From: Liquidambar formosana
Taxonomy: Eukaryota > Streptophyta > Magnoliopsida > Saxifragales > Altingiaceae
Reading direction: 5' to 3'
Length of the DNA stretch: 64,000 nucleotides
Assembly (NCBI GenBank): GCA_039720395.1
Contig: CM077826.1
Location: 25,004,430-25,068,429 of the forward strand
How positions within the stretch are numbered: position 1 is the first letter of the stretch; the number at the start of each line of letters is the position of its first letter. The notes under the pieces were generated by a model that searched no databases, was not told the origin of the DNA, and was given only the letters and a program-made list of their open reading frames with translations. The position numbers were made by a program, and so were the translations under genes. Positions 44,510 to 56,153 of the stretch are shown piece after piece.

Positions 44510-47060
44510 TAGGTTCCACAAAATATTATATACCTATTCAAGTTAAATATATTATAACATTCACTGTATGGAAGAAAAAAAAAATACAATCCATGCATAA
44601 GTTTGGGTATGACACCCATATATACACTACATAATTGATGCTACATACTATACGCTAAATAAACAAATAATCAACCTTTAAAAAAAAAAATGAAGGGTTC
44701 AAGTGAATATAATAAAAAGGTACAAAGAAAAGAAAACAAAAAACTGTCCTTTGACAATGAACAATACTGAAAAACATGACAAAATGCTATATATTGACTT
44801 GTCAAAAAGCAAGGGCCTAGGAGATTAGGCCATTTTAATTCTTCAATGATAAGGCATAGGGCAAATCCCTCACTTAGGGTTCGCCTTAGTCCTCAAACTG
44901 CTGTTTGGACTTTGCACAACTCTTTCTTACATCTAAAATTTTTCAAGTCAAAAGAATATGTTTTGAGGGTGATATAAAATCTGGGTCTAGGGGGAGAGAA
45001 TTGATACTCAGATATGTTGGCAAAAATTGAGTAGCAAATTGTTTGTGTTGCTAGTCTGAAGGTGAGGGTGGCCATGGATTTGGCATGAGTTTGGGATTTG
45101 TTAATCTTCATTTGTGGCCTAGCAGATCACCGCTGACCCCCACATCAAAGGACAGGGAACCATGATTATAATGGCAAAAACATTATTATTACTTGTTTAA
45201 ATTGCTTAAGGCTAGGATGCCAATGTTTCAGGCTAGACTGGTGGTTTAATTCCGGTTTGGTCATAGGTAAACTAGCTAGGTCAGATTGTAGATGTTGAAA
45301 GTTACCATTCTAATCCTCGGCCAGTGTTCTTGGATGTGTCAAGTGTCAACACTTCATTCATTTTATAAAAATAAATTCTCAATGAAGAATGAAGTTGCAT
45401 TGAAGTTTACTTCTACTTTATAAGTCAATATAACAATCTAGCTCCTACTACCTTCTAATTCCAATTCCTAACATCCTAGGCAGCCAAGGGACCGTTTCTA
45501 AGCTTATATGATTGCATCCATAGCCATATAGACGTACATTTTATAAATCTTCAATAAACAACCCAATAATAGAATGTTCTAGCTCAGAACTTAGAAAACA
45601 TGAACCATAACAAAGAATGTAACACCTAAACCAAAAAGAGTAAATAAAGTTAAAGGCAACTTGGGCTGAAACTTGATGCAATCAGGCTCCTAATATAACC
45701 ATTAACTCTCAACGCAAACTTCAAAAAGTTCTGGTAGAAGACATGTGCATCAATGCATCTAGCAATCTTTAAAAATTCTTGGACATATATGATTTTCAAG
45801 CAATGTATAATTTGAACTGAATAGGTGTATAAAACACAAAATATGCACAGCAACCATCAAAGCACGACCAGTAATTGATCTTGTGAATCATGAAAACAAT
45901 TATTTTCACGAAACATGCCAGAATAATTTGCCATGAAATGTGCTTAAAGCATGTTGTCAAAGCACACAATCACAAATGGAAATGAGCTGAGCTTATGTTA
46001 GAATGCATTTGGACTAAAAATATATTGAAGGCAAAACCCAAAAGATAAACAGAAATGCCTGAAAATAAAATCAATCCCAACCATAGTACAACATATAAAC
46101 CCACCACTAAAAAGATTGAATGTTCTGATTCCATGATCATCATATACCTTACAACCAACCCACAAAAGTTTTAAAAACCCAATTCACAAGCAGTATTTTA
46201 ATGTAAAATTACAATACAAACAACTACAAAATTAAAAACCATCCACCAAAGCACCAAAATCCAAATCATAGCACAAACCACAAAACAATGCAAATCCCAC
46301 CAAAGGGTTCCTAAATGAAACTCACCAAAGATATGCAAACCCATAAAACCTCCCAAAATGTTGAGTGTGTGTCAAAATATCCTTAAACCCAACTACTTGG
46401 GTCAGCTACATGAATCCACCGCACAAAAGGAGGAGACTATCACTGAACCCCAACTTGCTAAGGACATAGAAAATCCTAATAAAGCACCTAATCTCTTACA
46501 CTCATTTAAAGCCGTAGGAACAAAAACTAATTTTTTTTTGAAAGTATTGCTATGCTATGTCACACCCACTAAGCCTGAAAACTGCTATACTATCTCAGAT
46601 CCACTTTTTCAAGTAGTTGGCATGCATCGTTGAAGCAAAAAAATAGAGAAAAAATTTCAAAGAGATATACATAGATTCTTGAAAAAATATTAACAAATAT
46701 AAATCGATGAATGATCCAACATGGTAGAAAAAAAAATTCTTTTGAGCATAAGTCTTGGGTTCATGGGAGAGAAAGAAGGGGGGAGTGAGAGAAAAGGCTT
46801 ACCTCTGCGATTGACGTTGGTGGCAGGAGAAGGATCACAGATTCACAGCGGTAGGAAGAGACGTGAGAACGTCTCAACAAATAAAGGAAGATTAGGAGCA
46901 AGAAAATGAAGATTGGGTGCCATTGTTTCAGCCGAAGGAAAATATTTGGTGCCATTGAGATATTAAGGGGGATGTGGGTGGAAGAAAATTTCTCCACATT
47001 CAAGAATTAAGGGTACTTTTGGAAATAAAATAAGTCATTAAAACTATCCGCAAAAGTTGG
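44510..47060. other. Interior of the PIF/Harbinger element without recognised genes
   Basis: AT-rich sequence. Short frames such as 46358-46633 (plus) have no recognised domain and no partner. The region could hold introns or remnants of the transposase gene, but I see no DDE motif. Confidence 0.4.
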
Positions 47061-47218
47061 TGTGTTGCTTCTGCAAAAAGCTAAGGGGAGTTAGCTTTTG
47101 ATAAAATCACTTATTGAGCCCACAATTGATTATGGTTTGGGTTGCCAAACACAACCAAAAGTGATTTTGGATGTCAGAAGTGATTTTGGACTATCCAAAA
47201 GCTTACCCAAACAGGGGC

Positions 47219-47560
47219 TTCATTAAGGTCACCATGGAGAAAGGCATTATGGACATCAAGTTGATGAAGGGGCCATTTCTTAGTGGCGGCTATGGCAAGG
47301 AGGCAATGAACAGTGACCATTTTAGCAACTGGTGTAAAAGTTTCAGAGTAATCAATTCCTTCAATTTGGGTGAAACCTTTAGCAACTAAACAGGCTTTGT
47401 ACCGTTCAATGGTTCCATCAGACCGATGTTTAATTTTATAAACCTATTTACATCCAATAGGTTTCTTGTGAGGCGGTAAGGAACTGATAGTCCATGTGTT
47501 GTTCAACTCAAGGGCAAAAATTTCGGTGGCCATGGCATTCTCTAGTGTGGAATTTTGACA
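47219..47560 (-). pseudogene. Copia reverse transcriptase, N-terminal part
   Basis: Minus-strand sequence reads NNTWTISSLPPHKKPIGCK, then a stop where W is usual, [40 protein letters not shown] and [15 protein letters not shown], the classical Copia RT N-terminus. It ends at the insertion site of the PIF/Harbinger element. Multiple stops and a frame change are present upstream. Confidence 0.88.
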
Positions 47561-47883
47561 ACTTAGGAAAATGATGTAAGTTCAGTGGTGGAATCAATAG
47601 TAGCAAGGAAAGCTACATGAGAAAGAGAGAGCTTGTGATATGAAAGTGAGTTAGACAAAGGATAGGGTTTACCTGAGCCTGGGGAAAAAGACGAGGACCG
47701 GGGAGATGCTATAGTGGCATTAGTGCAAAGATAATCTTGAAAGTAGGAAAGAGGCCGTCGAGAACGAGTAGGACGTAGAGAAGGGGAAGCATTTGATGGT
47801 GAGGGATCGGGAGATGTGGGAGGAGAGAGAGAGGGAAAGGTGGGAACAAGAGCTGGTGGTGAATTAGATGTAGGTAAGGGAGG

Positions 47884-48892
47884 TTAAGGAGAAAATGAAG
47901 AATCAGAAAAGGGAAGAGGTTGCACAGGAGAATCGAAAGGTTGAAGGGAGACATCACGAAAGGGAAAAGTTGTCTCATAAAAGAGAACATTACGGGAAGT
48001 GGAAATGGTCTTGGAAGCTATGTCATAAACACAATAGCCTTTTTGGCCAAAAGGATATCCTATGAAGATACTAGCTGTAGAACGAGCATTAAATTTATTT
48101 TTTGTTGGAGAATTATTGTGAATAAAACAAAGGCAACCAAAAACATGAATATGGGAGGAAGGAAGGATGCCAAGTAAGGCTTTATGCGGTGACTTGCTAG
48201 AAAGAATAGGGGTAGGCATCTTATTAATGAGGTAAACGGTTATGAGGACGCATTCACCCCAAAATGATAAGGGAAGGTTACTTTGAAAATGCAAAGCTCG
48301 TGCAACGTTAAGAAGGTGTAGGTACTTACGCTCAACTATGCCATTTTGTTGGGGAATGGCAACGCAACTACGTTGATGAATAATCCCATGAGAGTGATAA
48401 AAGGATTGTAAATCTTGCGAACGAAATTCTGAACCATTATCAGTATGGATATGCTTAATTGGAAAAATTGATTGCAAATCCGCAGATAAGTGGTCAATGT
48501 TATTATTAGTTTGAATGACTTTGATCTGATATTGATATTGGGTTGAAATGAGAGCACAAAAAACCATTAAGTGAGATTTTGTTTCAGATTTGTGTTGCAT
48601 CAAGTACAACCAAGTGTAGTGGGTAAAGTCATCAACGATAGTTAAAAAATAATGCGCCTCAGTATGACTAGCGATGGAAAAACTACCCCAAATATCATAA
48701 TGGATTAGTTCAAAAGGAAATGTAGTTGTAGAACTATGAAGTGGAAAAGGAGGCCTAGAATGGTTAGCTAAAGGGTAAACATCACATAAATGTTTATTAG
48801 AAATAGAAATAGAAGAATCTAAAGCAGCAATGGAATGTAAACGAGATGGAGATGGATGACCCAAGTGCCAATGCCAAATATCGAATGATGGG
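47884..48892 (-). pseudogene. Copia integrase
   Basis: The 326-codon minus-strand frame 48864-47884 begins GHPSPSRLHSIAAL. It shows the pre-integrase zinc-binding pattern (HLCDVYPLANHSRPPF), the core (LIHYDIWGSF; IHTDNGSEF; QQNGIVERKYLHLLN) and VFGCLCFIH. These are D, D and E of the Copia integrase, which joins cDNA to host DNA. It is truncated at its N-terminus by the solo LTR at 48898-50557 and by stops downstream. Confidence 0.93.
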
Positions 48893-48897
48893 TGTGT

Positions 48898-50557
48898 TGT
48901 TGGGAATCGAACTAGAGAGGAAAACTACAAAGGCAGAATTAAAAAATTTTCCTACGATTCCCAATCCCATGAATCCAATTATGCTTAATACAAAATAAAC
49001 CCTAACTAGAAGAGGGTAAGAATTACTTACAATTGATTAATGTCTTCTCCTTTAAACTCCAAGCTTTGTCTTCTCCTTTTTGCTCCAAGCTTGAACTCCG
49101 GGCAGCAATGAATGAGCAATCCAAGTGTACTGCCTCCAACGGTATCCACACCTAGCTTGAACTTGAAGTCCTTTCCTTCTTCTTCCTTGTTGTTGCTAGA
49201 GGTGGAAAAGAGGGAGAGAGAGAGAGAGAACCTCCTATGAAATTCGGCCAGCACATGTGAAGCTTTATATAGACCACTAATAGGGCAAGCCCCAGTGAGG
49301 AATCCTATTCCTCATATGAGTTAAGTTGTAATTATGCATAATTGCAACTTAACCCTTCTAATTTATATCCCATATAAATTTTCCCCTTAAGAACAATTCT
49401 TTTATTCACTTATGCCCTTTCTCTTATAGACTTTCAAGCTCTCTTAGCATGATTAGTATGTGACCCATTGGGTTCACATCATCAAGTAGTAGGGATAGCA
49501 CGAGGTGTGCACAATGAAACTCTTTCCATTTAGGGTCTAATTGGAACTCCTTCCAATTCCCTAATTGCTTATAACTCATTTATATCAATTAGGGCTTTTA
49601 CTAACCATGAGTAACACCTAGCATATGGCTCATGGTGTGGTCCTTAATGAGGTGAATAGTCATTTACAAAGAACTCTTCTGTTATAGTTTACAGGTTATA
49701 ATTACATCCTTCCATCAACACAATGTCTCTAATTGAACTAATAGGACATGGAAGTCTGTCAAGTCCCTAGTTCAATTACTTTATACTCATTCATTAATAT
49801 CAACTCAATAATGAATTTATGGAAACTCCTTTCCATATTCATTCTACCATAGGCTCATGGATTTAATGAGTTATATTCAATAAATGCTATATGAGACATT
49901 CACTCTCTTTTTCTTGAGAGTGATGGATTCCTTGTTGATCACTCACATGCCTTCACACACATAGCAGTAGGGCCAATAGACACCCTTACAGACCCTTGAA
50001 TAGGATTTGCACTTAGTGTTATCAAACTTCTAAAACTATATGCATAAGACAACCATGGTGTCTCAAGTTTAAGGATTACTTGTACCACTATAACAATGAG
50101 AAACTGATTGACAGGCAGGTTAAAACTCCATTCAGTTTATCTCATATCTTTGGTCACATTCAGTGTACCTATTCTTATAATAGGCACCCACTTGTCGGTT
50201 GTAGTGTCTCCACACAAATAGCTTGAGACTAGCTATCCTCCTATAGAGCCAACCTAACAAGTGCTAGTCATATGGTTCATTACTGTCCATCATAATGAAC
50301 CTTCAACTAGGAATGATTTAGGAGTTTAGTACAGAGATATATTTACAGTCTCAAAATTACAACACTTTGTAATTCTATATTCTCAACTCTAACTCTATGG
50401 ACATATTATGTAAATATAAATAATGCATATAAACATAATAGAATAAGTCCTTTTATTAAATTAATAATAAATGTGACATGCATAAATGAAATCAATTGAT
50501 TGTTCCTAATCCCTAAACAATCATCTCTATGATTGGCTCTAGAGTATTATTCTAACA
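48898..50557 (-). mobile_element. Probable solo LTR (1.66 kb) nested in Copia
   Basis: TGTTGGGAATCGAACT to ATTCTAACA, flanked by the exact 5-bp duplication TGTGT (48893-48897, 50558-50562). On both sides the Copia frame resumes (CYHT... and HPSFDIWHWHLGHPSPS). It shares structure with 29055-30648, including a GTATCCACACC(T/A)AGC motif, AGTAACACCTAGCA and the right end. There is a small GAGA repeat at about 49213-49228. No coding domain was found. Confidence 0.75.
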
Positions 50558-50562
50558 TGTGT

Positions 50563-50940
50563 GGTAGCAAAAAGGGCTGTTGGTGCTTGGAAATAATAAA
50601 GGCCATTATAGCATCTACCTACTCCAATCGTTTTCCTCGTGGATAGGCCCTAGAAAAGACAATGATCAGGAAAGAATATAATAGTGCAATTAAGGCTTGA
50701 GAAAGTTATGAGACAGACAATAAATTGAACTTAAAAGTAGGAACATAAAGCACATTATCTAAATAAAATGAGGGAGTAAAGGAAACAACTCCAGTGTAAG
50801 TAACTGGTGCACTAGTGCCATTAGGGAGCTGAACATGAGATAAAGAACTATTAGAAGTGATAGATTAAAACAAGGAAAGGGAAGAACACATATGGTTAGT
50901 AGCACTAGTATCTATAATCCAAAGATTAGAAGCCATAACG
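50563..50940 (-). pseudogene. Copia protease region
   Basis: The minus-strand frame contains LWIIDTSATNHMCSSLSLF followed by a stop, then QLPNGTSAPVTYTGVV and FYLDNVLYVPTFKFNLLSVS, the Copia aspartic protease pattern (DTGA changed to DTSA). It would cleave the polyprotein. Stops show inactivity. Confidence 0.85.
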
Positions 50941-52065
50941 GAAAGGGCAGTACTTGTTAATGAACTGAGGGTTCAGATCTACCTTGCTGAAGGAGAGAGA
51001 GAATGTAATTGTACCAATCTTGAGAGATTAGTGGTGATGGAGTTGAAGCATTAGAGGTGGATGATGTAGGAAGTGGGAGAAGAGGTGGTTGGTGATTCAT
51101 TGTAGCTTTTAGTCTATGTGGTGGCTGATTATAGGGCTCGCCATATTTGGGGCCTGCTTTCTTTGGAGGGAACCCATGTATCTTGTAGCAAATGGCAATG
51201 GTGTGACTATCCTTATCATAGTGGTCACAATGGTGGCGAGACCGTTAGTGAGAAACAGAGTGGGCAGGGGGCAAATGAGTGGCACGATGGTTGCTTGTTG
51301 TGACTCCACCATTATTGACATGGGCAGCTAAGGCAGAGGCTTCTAGTTGAACGGCGGCAATAATGGAGAGTTCATACTGTTTTTCCTCTTGTAACAGCAA
51401 TGAGTAGACTTTATTGACTAGTGGCAGAGGTTCCTGTAAGAGAAGATGACTGCGCAATGGTGCATATGAATCATTAAGCCCTTGTAAAAATTTCATAACT
51501 TGATCTTGGTGGATAAAAGAGGAAATAGCCTTTGAGGCACCACATGTGCAGATTGGAAGGGTAGTATAAGAGGTTAATTCATCTTAGAGAGACATCAAAT
51601 GCGTGAAATAGGCTGAAACAAAGAGAGTGTTTTGCTTCCAATCAGATATAGATTGTTTAAGTTGAAAAATTTTCATGGAATTTGGTTGATAGAAGCTTTC
51701 CTTTAAGTCTTTCCAAATCTCCTCTGCCGACTCTGAGTAGATGATGCTAGATGCAAAGCTCAGAATGATCGAGTGTAGGATCCATGATGTGATCATGTCA
51801 TTCACCCGTACCCACTGATGATAAGTAGGGGATGAACGACCAGGTTTAGAGATGGAGCCATTAACGAAGCCGGGTTTATTCTTGGCTTGGAGTGCCATAC
51901 GCATAGCACGAAACCACATATTATAGTTATCACCATTGAGGGGTATACTACTGTAGGATTGTTAGAATGATAAAGAAAAAGGAGATTTTCAGAGGGATCA
52001 GCAGATTAGGGTGAAGATGTGGAGAATGAAGGGCTTTGAGAAGAAGATGTGGTAGAGTCTGCCAT
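50941..52065 (-). pseudogene. Copia gag
   Basis: Starts near ATG 52065 (minus). The frames 51919-51584 and 51496-51245 give a Copia gag: KPGRSSPTYHQWVRVNDMI, SAEEIWKDLKESFYQPNSMK, FLQGLNDSYAPLRSHLLLQE. A degenerate zinc knuckle CDHYDKDSHTIAIC and CYKIHGFPP follow near 51200-51150. One knuckle cysteine is lost. Stops and shifts separate the pieces. Confidence 0.88.
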
Positions 52066-52114
52066 GAAAAAAGAAGGAGAAAGAACAACTAAGGAACGTT
52101 GGGAGAGAAAACCT

Positions 52115-52126
52115 GCTCTGATACCA
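52115..52126 (-). promoter_or_regulatory. Primer-binding site of the Copia element (tRNA-iMet)
   Basis: Plus-strand GCTCTGATACCA is the complement of TGGTATCAGAGC, immediately adjoining the 5' LTR on the minus strand. It proves both the orientation and the LTR edge. Confidence 0.93.
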
Positions 52127-52335
52127 TAACAAATTTATTGAGAACAAATTAATTTCTGCACTAATTCATTGATACATTACTATACAAATATATAGGAGAA
52201 GAAGGAAGAATTTAGAGTATATAAATAAGGAAAGAAAAATCAAATCCCAGATATGCTACAATTATATTACAGATCATATCCTATAATTTGCAAATCAAAT
52301 CCTAGAAATTTGCTCTGCTAAGGTCAACTCCAATA
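52127..52335 (-). repeat. 5' LTR of the Copia element
   Basis: A 209-bp partner of 39818-40026. The edge is set by the primer site on one side and the TATTT duplication on the other. Confidence 0.93.
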
Positions 52336-52399
52336 TATTTATTCGTTATTCTTTTAATAATAATAATTTTTTTTTTTAAATTCTCTACATAATACTAGA

Positions 52400-52885
52400 G
52401 CTAATGGCATAATTAAAGTTGTAAATTAAAACAAACCAAACTACTCAAGTTCGGCTCAGTAAAAAAGCTTGCTCGAGCTTATTCGTGAAATAAACGAGTC
52501 AATGGCATAATTAGAGTTGAAAATTAAAACAAACCAAACTACTTGAGTTCAGCTCAGTAAAAAAGCTCGCTCGAGCTCGTTCGTGAAATAAACGAGTCAA
52601 TTTCATAATTGGTTTTATCTATTTTTTTCGTTATTCTTTTAATAATAATTTTTTTAAAAAAAATTCTCTACGTAATACTAGAGCCAATGGCATAATTAGA
52701 GTTGTAAATTAAAACAAACCAAACTACTCGAGTTTGGCTCAGTAAAAAAACTCGCTCGAGCTCGTTCATGAAATAAACGAGTCAATCTCAAACATCATTT
52801 TAAGTTTATTAATTTAACGGGCCAAGCTTGAGCAAGCTACTACTCAACTTGACTTAATTGACTCATTTACACCCCTAGGCATAAT
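52400..52885. mobile_element. hAT-type MITE (52697-52877) with tandem partial copies upstream
   Basis: The complete copy 52697-52877 runs TAGAGTTGTAAATT to TTTACACCCCTA with exact 8-bp duplication GGCATAAT at 52689-52696 and 52878-52885. Upstream, two further partial copies of its left half (starting near 52406 and 52512) are arranged in tandem, each ending GAAATAAACGAGTCAAT. The copy at 31608-31788 is single, so the tandem expansion is specific to this block. Confidence 0.75.
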
Positions 52886-53457
52886 GATCTATTGTGCTAT
52901 TGGCATGCTTCACTTATTAAATGAGTGATTTTGGATTCAAGTTTATGAAGAAGCATTGATACGTATTAGTTGATATTAAGAGGGAGTTAAGGGTAAGAGT
53001 AGGTTAATTCTATCTATTGTCAAAAAAGGGAAAAAAAATTGAGTTTATGTTTAAAAAGCTCATAGTTATATTGTCTTAGCTTGTGAATGGATCGCAATTG
53101 GAGAACGGAATATCTAGATCAGATTTGCAATGTCAGAATCTGCTAATGCAAGTTAATATAATCTAAATTTTAAGTTAGTTGTCATATTTCTACTCCCACA
53201 CCCAACCACCCGTATCAAGTTTTAATTATTAACCAAAAAACGATTCGGGACAAGAAAAAGCAATCAAATTTTGGTTAAATCAGCCACATTCAAAGTAATT
53301 ACAAAGCCTAACAAAACTTAATGGTCCGTTGCGTTCAAGGATTTCGGGTAGGATTTGGATTGTGACTTTATGAGTCTCTAAATTCAAATATAATGTTTGG
53401 ATTGGAAATTAAATTGTAATTGGTAAGTTATTTTGAACAAATCTGATGATTCTGGTC
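52886..53457. repeat. Continuation of the C/E duplicated block
   Basis: Collinear with 31797-32045 for the first part, then with sequence from another DEFL flank (GTCATATTTCTACTCCCAC and reverse pieces near 55780-55830). No gene is seen. Confidence 0.5.
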
Positions 53458-53466
53458 ATTTAAAAT

Positions 53467-54331
53467 GGATAATACTTGACTACTCCACCCGAAGGAGCAG
53501 TTGCTCTTGCTAGGCGACGTGGTCATGCTATTGCAATGACACGTGGTAAGCACATGAAGCTCACATGACTTTTTTTTTTTAAACACCAAATCAAATGAAG
53601 AGAGGGCCAGGATCTCTGTTATCCGACGAAGTTTGCCGACGAGACCTCCTGTAAACCCATTTGAAAAACTCATTGAACTATTAGATGAAGATTGATCATG
53701 GTTCAAACCTAAAGAAATTGTTGCGACAAAGAGTGAGGTGCCACCACTTGTGATGGGAGTTGCAATTTCAGATCTGGTGCTAAGTAGTGTGTTTGTGAGG
53801 TTGATGATGGACTCTTGGTGGTGGCCGAAGCAATGGAGGTGGTCAAATGATGCCAGTGGTGACAATGGTCTGTGATGAATTTTAATAGGAAGGTTTCGGA
53901 TTAGAGCTTGGTTTAGGTGGTGACTGGTTTTAGAGGATGAGATTGGTTGTGGTGCCAAAACAGTGGATCTGGAGGTGGAATAGAAAGGAAATAGTTGTTA
54001 ATGGTGGTGGCCATAGGTTGGTTCAAAAAGGTAGAGAAAGGCAGGGATGGGTGTTACGAGTTTGATTTTCAAAGGATGGTGATTGAGAAAGTTTTGAAGT
54101 GGACATTTTTGGGTGAAGTAAATGAGGGAGATGAAGGAGGATAGGTAATCTCAAGCCCATGATGATTGCTGGCGAGATTTCGCCGGAGAAGAGGGTGGTA
54201 ATCTCAAGCCCATTATTTCAACCAGCTGCCCCGTGAACAACACGTGCTTACGGACACTTGTCAATATGAGACTTTGCCACATCACCTAGCAGGAGCAACT
54301 GCTTCTCAGGTGGAGTAGCCAAGTATTATCC
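53467..54331. mobile_element. Mutator-like element, possible Pack-MULE
   Basis: An 865-bp element with about 55-bp inverted termini (GGATAATACTTGACTACTCC left, and complement GGATAATACTTGGCTACTCC right). It is flanked by the exact 9-bp duplication ATTTAAAAT (53458-53466, 54332-54340). The paralogous block near 32045 is uninterrupted. The interior is relatively GC-rich and gene-like on the minus strand (open frame 53958-53428, no recognised domain), which suggests captured host sequence, but no identity can be given. Confidence 0.82.
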
Positions 54332-54409
54332 ATTTAAAATCCATGCAAGTGACCAATTCATCCCTTATCATGGACTTTCAAATGTGGTCTAATTTTGGAA
54401 AACAAGAAT

Positions 54410-54790
54410 AGACGGAAAGAATATAACTTTGGATAAAAATCCTAAGCTTTTATGAAAAAAATGCCCCCCCCCAAAAAAAAAAAAAAAAATGGTAAAAATA
54501 TGTATGACAAGATGGTAGGAATATGTGAAAATTAATGAACCAACTAGCCTAAGGAGGTATATATGTAGACAAGCCTTGAGCCTAAGGGCTAAGATATTAT
54601 CAAATCCTAATCATTTATGAAAAAATCCCTCAAAAAATAACCGAAAAAGTAAAATCATGTAAGAGCAAATTGTTAAAAATATATGAACTAATTCACGTAC
54701 TGTTGCAATTGGTTCATTTTCTTTGTAACCTTTATTTCAAATTTGAGATGAAATGAAAAATAATAGCTGATAATGAACTAATAATTACTG
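54410..54790 (+). pseudogene. DEFL gene ghost 2, duplicate of ghost 1
   Basis: Matches 32120-32530: AATCCTAAGCTTTTATG, ACCAACTAGCCTAAGGAGG, a short TATATATG at the TATA position, GTAGACAAGCCTTGAGCC, then the 3' UTR-like GGTTCATTTTCTTTGTAACC and GATGAAATGAAAAATAATAG. No exon 1 or exon 2. It retains a short TA tract, so the long (TA)n of ghost 1 probably arose later or contracted here. Confidence 0.65.
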
Positions 54791-54829
54791 TTGCCTTTTT
54801 GCATAATGAAAAATAATAGTGATAAGAAA

Positions 54830-55970
54830 AATAAATTTAAGTTTTTTTTCAGATCAAATTAACTTGCATATGACCAGAATTTATTTTTCTTTCTCTCTCT
54901 TCTTGTTTTTTTTTTTAATAAATTTTTTTTCAAAATTTTTAAAATTACATTTGTCCCTCTTTATTTTAAAGTTTATAAAATAAAGGAAACTTTAGGCTAT
55001 GTTTGGCTGAGGGAAAAGGCAAAGGAAAGGAAAAAAAAATATGAAGATTCTCGTTCTCCCTCGTTTGGTTGCAAAAGAAAGTGGGAGGAAAAAACCTATG
55101 ATTGAAAGGAGGGCAAAAAATTTTCTATTTTACGTTCTTTATTTTATTTTTATTTTTATCTTCTCGAGTAGGAATCTGAAATTTAAACTGAGGGTTAAAG
55201 AAAGTAGATGGGAAATGGGAAATACTCTGTCGCCCATCATATTCATGCACTACTAAGGTGAATTAAATATATGCACTCAAAATCCTTTCAAAAGCCTTTT
55301 TCGATTTTCAAACTATTTTAGTCCATCGTTTTTTCCAAAAGGAATGATGAATTGGTCACTTTCATGGATTTTACATGACCAGAATCACTATGTTTTGTTC
55401 AAATCAATTTGCCAATTACAGTCTATGGGACACTTATTGCATGCTCATCTTATACTCCCTATAATGACAAAAATTTCACCACTGATCCATGCACATTACA
55501 GCCTGGAAAATGTGAGGTCCTTCACCGGCTGGCGCAAGGGCCATCCCAAATCCTTGATTTCCAATCCAAACATTATATTTGAATTTAGGGACTCAAAATC
55601 CAAATCCTACCCCAAATCCTTGAACGAAACGGACCCTTAGGTTTTGTCATGCTCCGTAATTACTTTCAATGTATTAGACGGTTCACCTTGACCTAGAAGA
55701 TTACACATAACGTGGCAGATTTAACCAATCTTCCATTGCCTTTTTTTTTTTTTTGGTCCCGAATTACTTTTTGGTTAATAATTAAAATCTTGATATGGGT
55801 GGCTGGGTGCGGGAGTAGAAATATGACAATTAACTTTGAATTCAGATCAAATTAACCTTTTTTGTCCCCATTTTCACATGCAGCAGGTCGTAAATTTTGA
55901 GCCAAACACCTCCCCCTTCAGTAATCACTACTTAATTTGAGGCTAAAAATGTCGACTCTTATGTATATTA
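54830..55970. other. Non-coding part of the minus arm
   Basis: Reverse complement of about 26680-27500, with landmarks TTTCATGGATTTTACATGACC, GCTGCATGTGAA (complement) and the low-complexity GAAAAAAA stretch. Short frames here have no domain. No gene is supported. Confidence 0.5.
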
Positions 55971-55985
55971 GATCTTTGGTGTATT

Positions 55986-56153
55986 TTTTTTTTTTTTTGG
56001 TTTGACGATCAAGGTGTCCGGGCTAACTTGCACGCCCCTCGACTAATCCTTCCCGGCGTTCTTAAGGGCGCACTCCCCCACATCGGCCTAGTGCATTCAA
56101 GAATAAATTTCTGGAGTGCTTCCCAAAGGAGCACAGCGGAAAATGGAACCTAG
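55986..56153 (-). mobile_element. 5'-truncated SINE, same family as 34112-34349
   Basis: On the minus strand it starts at CTAGGTTCCATTTTCC (inside the B-box region), continues with GGCCGATGTGGGGGAGTGCG and GATTAGTCGAGG, and ends in poly(A). A 15-bp target duplication is exact: GATCTTTGGTGTATT at 55971-55985 and 56154-56168 (plus strand). Confidence 0.88.

Larger units (their letters stand above)
43426..47218 (-). mobile_element. PIF/Harbinger-type DNA transposon, deletion derivative, nested in Copia
   Basis: Termini GCCCTGTTTGGG and its inverted partner CCCAAACAGGGGC. Flanking 3-bp copies are TTA (43423-43425) and TTC (47219-47221), a mutated TWA-type duplication. Removing the 3793 bp rejoins the Copia RT frame across DLNE. 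A MYB/SANT-like gene of the kind carried by PIF/Pong elements is present (43744-44496 minus). I found no DDE transposase in the remaining 2.7 kb, which is AT-rich. Additional subterminal phrases (CAAAAGTGATTTTGG) are repeated near the right end. Confidence 0.75.
39818..52335 (-). mobile_element. Ty1/Copia LTR retrotransposon with three nested insertions
   Basis: Two 209-bp LTRs (39818-40026 and 52127-52335) are flanked by TATTT at 39813-39817 and 52336-52340. The uninterrupted TCTATTTATTCGTTATT occurs downstream of genes C and D. Minus-strand order from 52.1 kb: primer site, gag, protease, integrase, RT, RNase H, purine tract, which is the Copia order. LTRs differ at 5 of 209 positions by eye (2.4%). 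Removing the inserts at 40574-42790, 43426-47218 and 48898-50557 leaves about 4.8 kb, normal for Copia. All ORFs are interrupted. The LTR ends are TA...TA on the coding strand instead of TG...CA. Confidence 0.93.

Noticed and set aside
46358..46633. 91-codon frame in the PIF/Harbinger interior as a possible transposase remnant
   Set aside because: No DDE or HTH features and AT-rich composition. The strand is opposite to the MYB-like gene. Not enough to call.
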